DNA of 64,000 bases from Opitutales bacterium (lineage in GTDB: Bacteria; Verrucomicrobiota; Verrucomicrobiia; Opitutales; Seribacteraceae). Under the pieces are notes generated by a model. That model had not been told where the DNA came from. It did no database searches and saw nothing but the letters and a program-made list of their open reading frames with translations. Of this stretch, positions 18,336-28,492 are shown one piece after another. A program made the translations under genes and the position numbers. The stretch covers positions 62,001 through 126,000 of the forward strand of contig JAOFTV010000004.1 in NCBI GenBank assembly GCA_028045305.1. The letters are read 5' to 3'. Each line of letters opens with the position of its first letter. Positions within the stretch are counted from its first letter, which is position 1.

Positions 18336-19562
18336 ATGCCTTATAAAATAGCTTCAATTTCCATTTTTATCTTTCTTTTATCGTTACCGATATCAGGAAG
18401 GATCATCAACTGGGCGACTGATGCGGATCTTAACTACGCCATCGGTGATATAATAATTTTTAATAGTGCAAATTATGTTGCATCAGCAATTGGTAGTCAG
18501 TCTCCATCAGAAAACCCTAGTAATTTTGTAAATATCGAGGAAGAACTTACTCAAGTCAGTCAAAGCCTTCCGCCCGATCCACCTAGTTGGACGGCAGAAG
18601 AATTGGCAGCCGTGCAAACACAAGCAGCGCAACTTGCCGCCCCTGACAGCAATGCATCAGATTCTACAGGTTTGGTGAGTTTGAGCGTTCGTGGTCGAGT
18701 CGGGACTGGAGATAATATTCGCATCATGGGATTTGTCCTTGCTGGTACTGGAAGTGGAAAAATCTTAATGAGAGGGCTCGGTCCTGTACTTGCTGATTGG
18801 GGTTTGTCCTCCAGTAGCCTGTTGCCCAATCCGAAAATCAGGCTTTTTAAATACAAGAGTGCTTCGAACATTCAAACAGGTGGTTCTGATGAGGAATCGA
18901 GCGGGAAGAATTTCGACTACACAGACAATACTTCCCCGCAATTAACTTCTATAAATTCCGCTAGAGCATCGGTTCTGCCATTAGTAAATTTAAACGATAA
19001 TCAAGCTATCTCTTTACCCTCCTTGAGTTCTGGGTTTTATACGATGTGGATGGAAGATGAGAATGATCTCACCGGAATAGGGAATGCTGCGGTCGATCTC
19101 TACGATTCACCGAGTCATTCATTTACTCATGCTTCTTCCAGAGGATTGGTTTATGTTGATGAAGCTATGTTTGGAAGTTTCAAAATTTCTGGCACTGGGA
19201 CGAGAAAAATTTACATTCGTGGACGCGGTCCAACTTTATCTAAGTACAACGTGGACAATGTAATGTCCGATCCTGAAATTGTTCTGTTCAAGTATATTAA
19301 TGACCCTAGTGATGATCTAGAAACTCCTCCTGTTGAACCAACTGAAATTGCGTCAAATGATGATTATGAATCGAACGCCTCCACTAGTGATACTATCAAG
19401 GCATACTCAACTTCTCTGCATGGATGGCCAGAAATTGATGCGAAAGAACCAGCCTTGTTAATTGATCTTGAACCAGGCTATTATTCTGCCCATTTAAAAT
19501 CAAAATCAAACCTTGACGATGGGAAAAACGGTTGGATTGGCATCGATGATGTCACGGACTAG
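18336..19562 (+). CDS. secreted protein with CBM5/12-like N-terminus and duplicated RGxGP domain
   Basis: Signal peptide; YAIGDIIIFNSANYVASAIGSQSPSENP; two copies of a GSGKILMRGLGPVL / GTRKIYIRGRGPTL module. Confidence 0.65.
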   Translation: MPYKIASISIFIFLLSLPISGRIINWATDADLNYAIGDIIIFNSANYVASAIGSQSPSENPSNFVNIEEELTQVSQSLPPDPPSWTAEELAAVQTQAAQLAAPDSNASDSTGLVSLSVRGRVGTGDNIRIMGFVLAGTGSGKILMRGLGPVLADWGLSSSSLLPNPKIRLFKYKSASNIQTGGSDEESSGKNFDYTDNTSPQLTSINSARASVLPLVNLNDNQAISLPSLSSGFYTMWMEDENDLTGIGNAAVDLYDSPSHSFTHASSRGLVYVDEAMFGSFKISGTGTRKIYIRGRGPTLSKYNVDNVMSDPEIVLFKYINDPSDDLETPPVEPTEIASNDDYESNASTSDTIKAYSTSLHGWPEIDAKEPALLIDLEPGYYSAHLKSKSNLDDGKNGWIGIDDVTD

Positions 19563-19639
19563 TAAGGATTATTCAATTTAGAGATCTTGGCTTTTCGTGA
19601 GGAGAAGCATTTTCATATTTATCTCCTGTTCTTCCTCAA

Positions 19640-22312
19640 ATGTTATTTGACGAAGCTCTGCCAAGTACTGGGTTTAATCCGGTTTATTTATCCAATGTTC
19701 CAAGCTGGCATAGGCATCTCCCTTTTGCTTATGATTTAGTTGCTCATCTTAAACCTAAGCAATTTGTAGAACTTGGGGTACATTATGGTGATTCTTACTT
19801 CACCTTTTGTCAGTCTGTTAAGGATCATGGCATTGAATGTAATTGCCATGGTATAGATACTTGGAAAGGAGATCATCATGCCGGTCTTTATGGTGAAGAG
19901 GTATGGGAGATGGTCAAACATCACAATGATTCAAATTTTAAAGAATTTTCTACTTTAGCCAGGGAATCTTTTTTAAAGGCTGCTTCTCGTTTTAAAGACC
20001 AATCAATCGATTTACTTCATATTGATGGTTTACATACCTATGAAGCAGTCCGAGAAGATTTTACTACTTGGATAGGCAAAGTTACCAATGGTGGGATCGT
20101 TCTTTTTCACGATGTTGAAGAAAAACAAAATGATTTCGGAGTTTGGAAATTTTGGAAAGAACTACAAGAGGAATTTCCCACTGTAAACTTTGAGCATGGC
20201 CATGGTTTGGGAGTATTATTTAACCAACCCATAGGTGAGCCAGTTTCTTGGTATTTAGATTCTTATGATCCAAAAAAACTTGGAAACCTTTATTATCGGG
20301 TAAAAGGGGAAAATGTAAGTTTAAGGAAGCAATATTTTGAATTAGAAAATTCCCAAATTGAGAATGAGTCATCGAGTAAAGAGCTTACCAATGAATTGAA
20401 TGAGTTTGATTTTAAATGTTCAGAACTCGAAAAGGCGTTTCATGAGTCAATGAGGCAGAATTTGATTCTTCGTGATAAGGTGAAAAGAATTCAAAATTCA
20501 TTTTCCTGGAATATTACTTATCCCCTTCGATTTCTTCGAAGGGCACTATTGGACCCTCTTTTGAGAAGTTTTATAGGAAATCGTAAAGCCAAAAGGCAGA
20601 GCATTTCTTTCAATGAATGGGTGGAGGAATATGACACCATCGATGAAAACAGATTGAAATTATATTTATTTGAATGTGAGCAGCTTACGATTAACCCCCT
20701 TATTTCCATTGTGGTTCCGATCCACAAAGTAAGTGTAAAAATACTGGAAGAGACGATCGAGTCTGTGAAGGAACAAGTCTATCAAAATTGGGAATTAATT
20801 CTCATTGATGATTGTTCTCATGATTTCGACCTGAAGCAAAAAATATTATTATTTCAAGCGAGCGATTATCGAATTAAAGCCTTTTTTCGAGATGTTCGTG
20901 GTAACATAGCACAAGCTTCCAATGAAGGAATAAATCGTTCTGCTGGTTCTTATATACTTTTTCTGGATCATGATGATCTTTTAAGAAATCATTCTCTGCT
21001 TCGCATTGTACAAGCAATCGAATCCAATTCTTCCTTGAAATTAATTTATTCAGATGAAGATAAAATCAACATTTTAGGAAGACGAACTTCACCAAACTTT
21101 AAGCCTAGTTGGAATCCCGACCTTTTACTTAGCCAAAACTATATCTGTCATCTATTGTGCGTTGAAGCTAATGTACTTAAGCAAGTTTCTGGTTTTAGAG
21201 AAGGGTATGAAGGCTGCCAAGACTGGGATTTAGTGCTACGGATTACCGAACGATTGAACTCTCAAGAAATTCATCATATTCCGGAGATTCTTTATCATTG
21301 GCGTAAGAGCGGAACCTCTACAGCTACTTCCTTGATGGCCAAACCCTATGTTGCAAAAAATAGCCTTAAAGTGATTGAGTCTGCGCTACAGCGTAGGGGT
21401 GTGAGTGCTCAGGTACATTTAACCTCAGAAATAAATAATTATATTAAAATCGAGTATGAGATTAGGGAGACTCATCCCATAGTTTCCATCATAATTCCAA
21501 CTAGAGATCAGTTAAGTCATCTCCAGAAATGCATAGATGGAGTTTTGAAAAATACTAATTACCCAGATTTAGAGATTCTAGTGTGTGATAATGATTCTGA
21601 AGAAATTTCTACTTTAGAATTTCTTAATTCCTTGGATGGGAATCCCAAAATTCGCGTTTTAAGAATACCGGGTCCATTTAATTATTCCCGTATTAATAAC
21701 CAAGCAGTTTCGATGTCGAAAGGAGACATGATTTTGTTTCTCAATAATGATGTGGAAGCGATTAACGAAGATTGGCTTAAGGAAATGTTATCTCATGCCC
21801 TTCGTCCTGAAATAGGATGTGTTGGGGCTAAATTACTTTATCCCAATAATACCATCCAGCATGCCGGAGTGGTTCTTGGAATAGGGGGTGTTGCGGGTCA
21901 TGCGTTTCGAGCTTTCCCTCACAATCATTCTGGCTACATGGGTCGTTTAAATCTTGTACAAAATTATTCTGCCGTTACCGCTGCGTGTATGATGGTTAGA
22001 AAATCTATCTTTTTACAGTCTGGAGGGTTTGACGAGGAGAATCTTAAAGTTGCTTTTAATGATGTTGATCTTTGTTTGAAGATCAAGGAGTTGGGTTATC
22101 GCAACCTATGGACACCTTATGCTCAGTTATTCCATCATGAGTCTGCTTCCAGGGGTAATGATTTATCTCCAGCGAATTTAAAAAGATACACACAAGAATC
22201 AGATTACTTAAAAAGTAAGTGGTCCGAATACATGAACGATGATCCTAGTTATAACCCAAACCTTACTTATGATAGGGAAGATTTTGCTCTCGGGTACAAA
22301 TCTGGTGAGTGA
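19640..22312 (+). CDS. class I methyltransferase fused to two GT2-family glycosyltransferase domains
   Basis: FVELGVHYGDSYFTFCQ + LLHIDGLHTYEAVREDF (methyltransferase); ISIVVPIHKVS..FLDHDD; VSIIIPTRDQLSHLQKC..FLNNDVEAIN..GVGAKLLYPNNTIQHAGVVLG. Confidence 0.88.
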   Translation: MLFDEALPSTGFNPVYLSNVPSWHRHLPFAYDLVAHLKPKQFVELGVHYGDSYFTFCQSVKDHGIECNCHGIDTWKGDHHAGLYGEEVWEMVKHHNDSNFKEFSTLARESFLKAASRFKDQSIDLLHIDGLHTYEAVREDFTTWIGKVTNGGIVLFHDVEEKQNDFGVWKFWKELQEEFPTVNFEHGHGLGVLFNQPIGEPVSWYLDSYDPKKLGNLYYRVKGENVSLRKQYFELENSQIENESSSKELTNELNEFDFKCSELEKAFHESMRQNLILRDKVKRIQNSFSWNITYPLRFLRRALLDPLLRSFIGNRKAKRQSISFNEWVEEYDTIDENRLKLYLFECEQLTINPLISIVVPIHKVSVKILEETIESVKEQVYQNWELILIDDCSHDFDLKQKILLFQASDYRIKAFFRDVRGNIAQASNEGINRSAGSYILFLDHDDLLRNHSLLRIVQAIESNSSLKLIYSDEDKINILGRRTSPNFKPSWNPDLLLSQNYICHLLCVEANVLKQVSGFREGYEGCQDWDLVLRITERLNSQEIHHIPEILYHWRKSGTSTATSLMAKPYVAKNSLKVIESALQRRGVSAQVHLTSEINNYIKIEYEIRETHPIVSIIIPTRDQLSHLQKCIDGVLKNTNYPDLEILVCDNDSEEISTLEFLNSLDGNPKIRVLRIPGPFNYSRINNQAVSMSKGDMILFLNNDVEAINEDWLKEMLSHALRPEIGCVGAKLLYPNNTIQHAGVVLGIGGVAGHAFRAFPHNHSGYMGRLNLVQNYSAVTAACMMVRKSIFLQSGGFDEENLKVAFNDVDLCLKIKELGYRNLWTPYAQLFHHESASRGNDLSPANLKRYTQESDYLKSKWSEYMNDDPSYNPNLTYDREDFALGYKSGE

Positions 22313-23073
22313 AACGACATATAAGAATTCATTTACAAATGAATGAAAAGCAAAGTTATTTTTATGAGTTGTATGAACTGATGTTAAAAAAGAATCCCGC
22401 TACTTTTGCGAGCATCATGAAAAATGAGTTGTCCTATCTTTCCAGAGATTATGCGGATAAAAAAGTTTTCATTTCTAATAAAGCTGAAATTTCATGCGAG
22501 AGTTCGAGTAGAGGGGGAGTTTTTGCTTTTTTACACTTTGGAAATTTTTTTCTTTCTGGGGCGGCTTTATGCCAAAAATTAAAAATTAATTATACTGCAG
22601 TTGCATCCTTGGTAAATATGCAGTTCATGAAGGATGAAGAGATTTCCTTTTGGAGAGATGTTCATGAAAAGGCAGGCAATTGCTATTCAGAGAAACTCTT
22701 TTTCACCTCAAATTATCCGAAGAAGATGATCAACTGGTTATTGGCTGGAAATTATTTGGGAGTTGCAATGGATGTAGCCGAAGAAGGGAAAAATAACAAA
22801 CGAACGGAATTTGAGTTTTTGGGAAAAAAGGTTTTTCTACAAACAAGTCCGGCGAGGTTGGCCCGAATCACCAAAAAGCCATTGTTTCCTATGAATATTC
22901 TTTATTGTCCGCTTTCAAGAAAGCATAAGCTTTTTCTGGGCAAACCAGTTATCGTTCATGATGAAGTAGACGCTTCTAAAGCAATAGTCGAAGAAATTGA
23001 GAAAGAGATCAAGGGACGAGAGTATCAATTTTTTCATGATATTCACAAGACCTTTCATGAACCTTCTAGGTAG
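22309..23073 (+). CDS. LpxL/HtrB-like lipid acyltransferase family protein
   Basis: VFAFLHFGNFFLSG (H-x4-N-like), FLGKKVFLQTSPARLARITKKPLFPM. Confidence 0.7.
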   Translation: MKRHIRIHLQMNEKQSYFYELYELMLKKNPATFASIMKNELSYLSRDYADKKVFISNKAEISCESSSRGGVFAFLHFGNFFLSGAALCQKLKINYTAVASLVNMQFMKDEEISFWRDVHEKAGNCYSEKLFFTSNYPKKMINWLLAGNYLGVAMDVAEEGKNNKRTEFEFLGKKVFLQTSPARLARITKKPLFPMNILYCPLSRKHKLFLGKPVIVHDEVDASKAIVEEIEKEIKGREYQFFHDIHKTFHEPSR

Positions 23074-23084
23074 CCACCTTGAAG

Positions 23085-24281
23085 TCAAGATTTAGGCAGA
23101 GTTTCCCATTTGTGATGCAGATGAGCAATTCCCTGCTCCAAATCATCCTGAATCACTTTTAAATGAAATATTCTTGTAACGGAGTCCAATGTTTGCAACC
23201 CATGTTCGCAGAACAAACTTAAATCCATGGAGTAATTGCCCATTAATAAAGGTATTTTCTTAAAAACAATTTCAAAACAGTGTTCCTCTTCATTTAAGGA
23301 AAAAGGTAAGGCTTTGTCATTTAAGGAGCCCGCTGATGCAATGATTTCCCCATTTGGCTTTCTTATGGACAATGCCAAGGTTGGTTTCCTGAGTGCTGGA
23401 TTGAAAAATGCTTTTATTCTAAAATCATCCACCCTAGATTTGAAGACTGCTTCCTTTGTTACAAATTCTTCATTTTTGAAAAATTCAATTTTTCTCAGGT
23501 GTACTCTTGGAACGCTGCCTTTCTCCTTGTTTACAATGGGGTGAGGGTGATTAGTGTAAGGATTTTCGGTTATCTGCATTTCGTTGTAAGCCATGGTAAC
23601 TTCCTTTGTTTTGCCAATCCTCTTGATTTGACCCTGGTCTAACCAGATCGCTCTATCACAAAGGGCTTCAATTTGATATGTTGAGTGTGAGCAAAAAAGG
23701 ATGGTTGTGCCTTTATCTTTGAGTTCCAATATTCTATTTAAGCATTTATGAGCGAATTGCTGGTCTCCAACCGATAAGACTTCATCAATTACAAGTACCT
23801 CGGGACCAACGCAAGTAGCGATAGAAAAGGCTAAGCGCATCATCATGCCAGATGAGTATGTTTTTACAGGTTTCTCTACAAATTCATGGATGTCGGCAAA
23901 ATCTACTATATTGTTGAGAGCAAGATCGAGTTGTTTTTTCTTTAAACCCATGGTCGCTCCGCTCAAATAAATATTTTCAATTCCAGTGAATTCTGGATGA
24001 AAACCAGCACCTAATTCCAACAATGCACCAATTTTTCCATCGACTGTTATTGTGCCCTTTGTCGGCTTGATGGTGCCACAGATTAATTGCAGCAAAGTTG
24101 ACTTGCCGGCTCCATTTCGACCAATAATACCTACAACCTCTCCTTTTTTAATTTCAAAGCTCACGCTGGTAAGAGCTTGAAATGGATGAGTTTCTTTTTT
24201 TGTAAACAGGAAACTCTTAAGGAGAAAAAGCGTATCAGGTTGAGGAAAAAATTCTTTGGTAATGGATTGAACGCTTATCAT
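23085..24281 (-). CDS. polysaccharide ABC transporter ATP-binding protein with C-terminal domain (Wzt-like)
   Basis: GRNGAGKSTLLQLICG, YSSGMMMRLAFSIA, VLVIDEVLSVGD, plus about 150-aa C-terminal beta-rich domain. Confidence 0.9.
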   Translation of the reverse strand: MISVQSITKEFFPQPDTLFLLKSFLFTKKETHPFQALTSVSFEIKKGEVVGIIGRNGAGKSTLLQLICGTIKPTKGTITVDGKIGALLELGAGFHPEFTGIENIYLSGATMGLKKKQLDLALNNIVDFADIHEFVEKPVKTYSSGMMMRLAFSIATCVGPEVLVIDEVLSVGDQQFAHKCLNRILELKDKGTTILFCSHSTYQIEALCDRAIWLDQGQIKRIGKTKEVTMAYNEMQITENPYTNHPHPIVNKEKGSVPRVHLRKIEFFKNEEFVTKEAVFKSRVDDFRIKAFFNPALRKPTLALSIRKPNGEIIASAGSLNDKALPFSLNEEEHCFEIVFKKIPLLMGNYSMDLSLFCEHGLQTLDSVTRIFHLKVIQDDLEQGIAHLHHKWETLPKS

Positions 24282-24387
24282 TTAGAAGATACAAATATGA
24301 TATCATCTAACTCTCCAGACTTTGAAAGTACAACTCCAATTAAATCATATAACCTCCAGGTTGTCTTTACCTTGAAAACACTGTCGA

Positions 24388-25257
24388 ATGATTGTTTTGT
24401 TAGGAAAAACTGGCTACATTGCCTCCCGAATCGCTCAATTGGGTGGTTCTAAAGTCTTGGGTGTTTCCCTTTCCGATACAGATTACTTTAAAGCCAGCGT
24501 ATTATCTGACTTATTAAAAGATGTCAAAGCGGAGTTTGTGGTGAATGCTGCTGGTTACACCGGCAAGCCCAATGTAGATGCTTGTGAATTAGCGAAGTAT
24601 GAATGCCTCCAAGGTAATGCAGTTTTACCTGGGATTATTCGTGAGGTCTGTGAGGATTTGAAAGTTCCATGGGGACATATTTCCAGTGGTTGTATTTACT
24701 CTGGGATAAGACCTGACGGAAATGGGTGGAGTGAGGAAGATAATCCTAATTTTTCCTTCCGTTGTCCTCCCTGCAGTTTTTATGGCGGCACAAAGGCATT
24801 GGGTGAGGAAGTTTTGGAGGGGGCGGAAAACTGCTTCGTTTGGAGGTTACGTATTCCTTTCAACCATGAACAAAGTCCCAGGAATTATCTCCAGAAAATT
24901 TTAAACTACAAAAATCTTTTGGAAGCGGAAAACTCAGTTTCCCATTTAGATGAGTTCGCCCAAAAATGCCTGGAATGTATAACCAAAGATGTTGAACCGG
25001 GTATTTACAATATGACTAATTCTGGATCTATTACCACTCGTCAAGTAACCGAGTGGATGCAGGAGCAGGGTCTGTCCGATAAGCAGTTTTCATTTTTCCA
25101 ATCGGAAGATGAATTTATGAACCTTGCTGCAAAAACTCCCCGGTCAAACTGTGTATTGGATACCAGTAAAGCTGAAAAGGCAGGCATTGCGATGCGACCT
25201 GTAGAGGAAGCGATGATTGACTCGATGCAAAAGATGAGACTAGAGCTTAGTGTATGA
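24388..25257 (+). CDS. NAD-dependent epimerase/reductase resembling plant UER1/NRS-ER (bifunctional dTDP-4-keto-6-deoxyglucose 3,5-epimerase/4-reductase)
   Basis: LLGKTGYIASRI, VVNAAGYTGKPNVDACELAKYE, SSGCIYSG, CSFYGGTKALGEEVL, WRLRIPFNHEQSPRNYLQKILNYKNLLEAENSVSHLDEF, GIYNMTNSGSITTRQV. Confidence 0.7.
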   Translation: MIVLLGKTGYIASRIAQLGGSKVLGVSLSDTDYFKASVLSDLLKDVKAEFVVNAAGYTGKPNVDACELAKYECLQGNAVLPGIIREVCEDLKVPWGHISSGCIYSGIRPDGNGWSEEDNPNFSFRCPPCSFYGGTKALGEEVLEGAENCFVWRLRIPFNHEQSPRNYLQKILNYKNLLEAENSVSHLDEFAQKCLECITKDVEPGIYNMTNSGSITTRQVTEWMQEQGLSDKQFSFFQSEDEFMNLAAKTPRSNCVLDTSKAEKAGIAMRPVEEAMIDSMQKMRLELSV

Positions 25258-26309
25258 AATCCTTACTTGTAACTGGCGGGCTTGGCTTTATTGGCTCGAA
25301 CTTCATTCGGATGTTGTTAGTGCAAACAGGCTGCGAGGTTGTCATCAATTTAGACAAACAAACTTACGCAGGTAACCCAGAGAACCTCGCAAACTTTGAA
25401 TCGGACCCTCGTTATGTTTTTTCTTTGGGAGATATTTGTGATGCTAATCTTGTTTCTGATCTTTTGGAGAAGTATCAACCAGATGCACTTGTCAATTTTG
25501 CTGCTGAAAGTCATGTCGATCGCTCGATTGATGGTCCAGAACCTTTTGTCCAAACCAATGTGGTGGGGACTTTAAAGCTTCTTGAATCTTTTAAACATTA
25601 TTACACCGCCCAATCTGAAGACCGTAAGAAAAGTTTACGTTTTTTACATGTTTCGACGGATGAAGTTTATGGATCCTTAGGTTCTAAAGATCCCGCATTT
25701 TCAGAAACTACACCCTATGCACCCAATAGTCCGTACTCTGCTTCAAAAGCCGGAGCTGATCATTTAGTTCGTGCATATTTCCATACCTTTGGATTGCCCG
25801 TGCTGACTACGAATTGTTCAAACAACTATGGTCCATATCAATTTCCTGAGAAATTAATTCCTTTGGTTATTCTGAATGCAAAGGAGGGCAAAAACTTACC
25901 TATATATGGGGACGGTTCAAATGTGCGTGACTGGTTGCATGTTGAGGATCATTGCTCTGCAATTTTGGAAGTACTTAAGCGGGGTAGGGTTGGAGATACT
26001 TACTGTATTGGAGGTAGTTCCGAACGTACGAATTTGCAAGTGATCGATGCCATTTGTGGACAATTGGACAAAGCCCATCCTGAGGGTGCTCCTCACGAGA
26101 ACCTCAAAACTTTTGTGAAGGATCGTCCTGGTCACGATCGCCGATATGCAATTGATTGTACTAAGATTGAAAAGGAATTGGGCTGGACCCCCCAATATGG
26201 GTTTAAAGAGGGGATGGCAAAAACGGTTGATTGGTACCTTTCAAACTTACCATGGTGCGAGAATGTAACCTCTGGTAAATATCAGCGTGAAAGGTTGGGT
26301 GCCTCGTGA
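25254..26309 (+). CDS. rfbB: dTDP-glucose 4,6-dehydratase
   Basis: [77 protein letters not shown]. Confidence 0.95.
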   Translation: MKSLLVTGGLGFIGSNFIRMLLVQTGCEVVINLDKQTYAGNPENLANFESDPRYVFSLGDICDANLVSDLLEKYQPDALVNFAAESHVDRSIDGPEPFVQTNVVGTLKLLESFKHYYTAQSEDRKKSLRFLHVSTDEVYGSLGSKDPAFSETTPYAPNSPYSASKAGADHLVRAYFHTFGLPVLTTNCSNNYGPYQFPEKLIPLVILNAKEGKNLPIYGDGSNVRDWLHVEDHCSAILEVLKRGRVGDTYCIGGSSERTNLQVIDAICGQLDKAHPEGAPHENLKTFVKDRPGHDRRYAIDCTKIEKELGWTPQYGFKEGMAKTVDWYLSNLPWCENVTSGKYQRERLGAS

Positions 26310-27193
26310 AGCAAAGAAAAGGAATTGTACTCGCAGGAGGTTCTGGGACTCGTCTGTACCCTCTAACCATGGCAGTAAGTAAGCAACTAATGCCTGTTTA
26401 CGACAAACCAATGGTCTATTACCCGATTTCAATTCTTATGCTTGCTGGCATTCGCGAAATCTTGATTATCTCCACTCCCCGTGATCTTCCTATGTTCAAG
26501 GAATTACTTGGTGATGGTTCGAGGTTTGGTTTAACTTTGAGTTATGTTGAGCAACCTAGTCCGGATGGCCTTGCCCAGGCTTTAATTTTAGCAGAAGACT
26601 TTTTAAATGGTTCTCCATCGACCTTAATTCTGGGAGACAATATTTTTTACAGTAACGAACTGGAACAAATTCTCGCTGAGGCAGATAGCCGTCCTTCGGG
26701 TGCCACTATTTTTGGCTATCATGTGTCTGATCCTACGAGTTATGGTGTAGTGGAATTTGACTCTGGGGGCCGGGTGGTTTCGTTAGAAGAAAAACCTAAA
26801 GCCCCAAAGTCCAACTATGCTGTGCCTGGTTTATATTTTTATGACGAACTGGCTAGCGGTCGTGCCAAGGCGTTAAAACCTTCACCCCGTGGCGAGTTGG
26901 AAATTACCGATTTGAACCGGGTGTATATGGAAGCCGGAGAGCTTTCTGTCGAGGTGATGGGCAGGGGAACTGCATGGCTGGACACTGGTAGTCACGATAG
27001 TTTGGCTTCGGCAACTGATTTTGTAAAAGTGATCGAAAGAAGGCAGGGCTTGAAAATTGCCTGCTTGGAGGAAATTGGTCTGTATAAGGGTTGGTTAACC
27101 CTGGGGGAATTAGAGCAAACAGCTAAGGAACACGGTTCTTCAACCTACGGAAAATACCTCACTGAACTGCATTTTCGTAAGAGTAAAAAATAA
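26306..27193 (+). CDS. rfbA: glucose-1-phosphate thymidylyltransferase
   Basis: [56 protein letters not shown] start. Confidence 0.96.
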   Translation: MKQRKGIVLAGGSGTRLYPLTMAVSKQLMPVYDKPMVYYPISILMLAGIREILIISTPRDLPMFKELLGDGSRFGLTLSYVEQPSPDGLAQALILAEDFLNGSPSTLILGDNIFYSNELEQILAEADSRPSGATIFGYHVSDPTSYGVVEFDSGGRVVSLEEKPKAPKSNYAVPGLYFYDELASGRAKALKPSPRGELEITDLNRVYMEAGELSVEVMGRGTAWLDTGSHDSLASATDFVKVIERRQGLKIACLEEIGLYKGWLTLGELEQTAKEHGSSTYGKYLTELHFRKSKK

Positions 27194-27200
27194 AAAAACG

Positions 27201-27226
27201 CATCAACGCATCATGATGCGTTGATG
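27201..27226. repeat. perfect 26-bp palindrome upstream of metK
   Basis: catcaacgcatcatgatgcgttgatg equals its own reverse complement; A7 tract on the 5' side. Confidence 0.95.
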
Positions 27227-27268
27227 AATAAACTTGCATGCATGAGGTGTTTTTGTTGAAATTAAATC

Positions 27269-28438
27269 ATGTCAAAGTCATTTATTTTTTCTTCCGAATC
27301 CGTTGGTGAAGGCCATCCTGACAAAGTTTCTGATTCTATTTCAGACAGCATTCTCGATGCTTGCCTAGAGCAAGATCGGCAAAGCCGCGTAGCTTGCGAG
27401 ACTTTAGTCAAAAGCAATTGCGTGACCATTGCCGGTGAAATCACCACCGATGCGAAATTCGATTATGAAGATGTAGTACGCGAGGCGATTCGTAAGATTG
27501 GTTATATAAATGATGATGATGTCTTTCATGCTGATCAAGTTTTCATTACCAACCAGCTCACAGCACAATCGCGCGACATCGGGCAAGGCGTTGATGCATC
27601 CGCGGCCGATGGTAAGGCTACCGCCGAACAAGGAGCTGGAGATCAAGGCATCATGTTTGGATATGCATGCAATGAGACGGATGAACTCATGCCAGCCCCA
27701 GTTATGTTTGCTCATCGAATTTTACGCCGTATGGCTGACCTTCGACACGCGGGAGAAAAAGCACCTTGGTTGCGACCAGATTGTAAATCCCAAGTGGCAT
27801 TGCAGTATGAAGGCGGAAAAATGGTAGGTATAAAAAATGTGGTCGTGTCTACCCAGCATGCCGCTGATGTTACAAATGAAACCATTCGTGATTTTATAAG
27901 CGAAGAAGTTATCAAACCTTCCCTACCACAAGATTTACTTTCATCAGATACAGAATTTTTGATCAACCCAACAGGTCGTTTTGTGATTGGTGGTCCACAA
28001 GGAGATTCCGGACTCACTGGCCGAAAAATCATTGTCGATACTTATGGCGGATGGGGACGGCACGGAGGAGGAGCTTTTTCTGGGAAAGATCCCAGTAAGG
28101 TCGATCGCTCAGCTGCTTACATGTGCCGATGGGTGGCTAAGAATGTAGTTGCCGCCGGTCTTGCCGAGCGTGTGGAAATCCAGCTAGCTTATGCAATTGG
28201 ATATCCTGAGCCCACGAGTATCACCCTGGATTGTTTTGGTACTGAGAAAGTGGAAGAAGGAAAAATTGAACAAGCTGTTCGGGAAGTATTTTCTTTCAAG
28301 CCTGCAGAAATTGTATCTCAGTTAAATCTACTCCGACCTATCTACCGTGAAACCACTCATTACGGCCATTTTGGTAAGACTGATCTGCCTTGGGAAGAAA
28401 CAACTCGGGCCGATTCGCTTCGTAATGCGATTAGCTAA
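27269..28438 (+). CDS. metK: S-adenosylmethionine synthase
   Basis: [50 protein letters not shown]. Confidence 0.97.
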   Translation: MSKSFIFSSESVGEGHPDKVSDSISDSILDACLEQDRQSRVACETLVKSNCVTIAGEITTDAKFDYEDVVREAIRKIGYINDDDVFHADQVFITNQLTAQSRDIGQGVDASAADGKATAEQGAGDQGIMFGYACNETDELMPAPVMFAHRILRRMADLRHAGEKAPWLRPDCKSQVALQYEGGKMVGIKNVVVSTQHAADVTNETIRDFISEEVIKPSLPQDLLSSDTEFLINPTGRFVIGGPQGDSGLTGRKIIVDTYGGWGRHGGGAFSGKDPSKVDRSAAYMCRWVAKNVVAAGLAERVEIQLAYAIGYPEPTSITLDCFGTEKVEEGKIEQAVREVFSFKPAEIVSQLNLLRPIYRETTHYGHFGKTDLPWEETTRADSLRNAIS

Positions 28439-28492
28439 TTAAAAAAACAAATTTAAGTCATCCAAACAACAACTTCATTCGATTTATAACTT

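Noticed and set aside
28439-28492. Possible SAH riboswitch upstream of ahcY
   Set aside because: 54-nt A/T-rich spacer with no recognisable stem; ahcY is probably co-transcribed with metK
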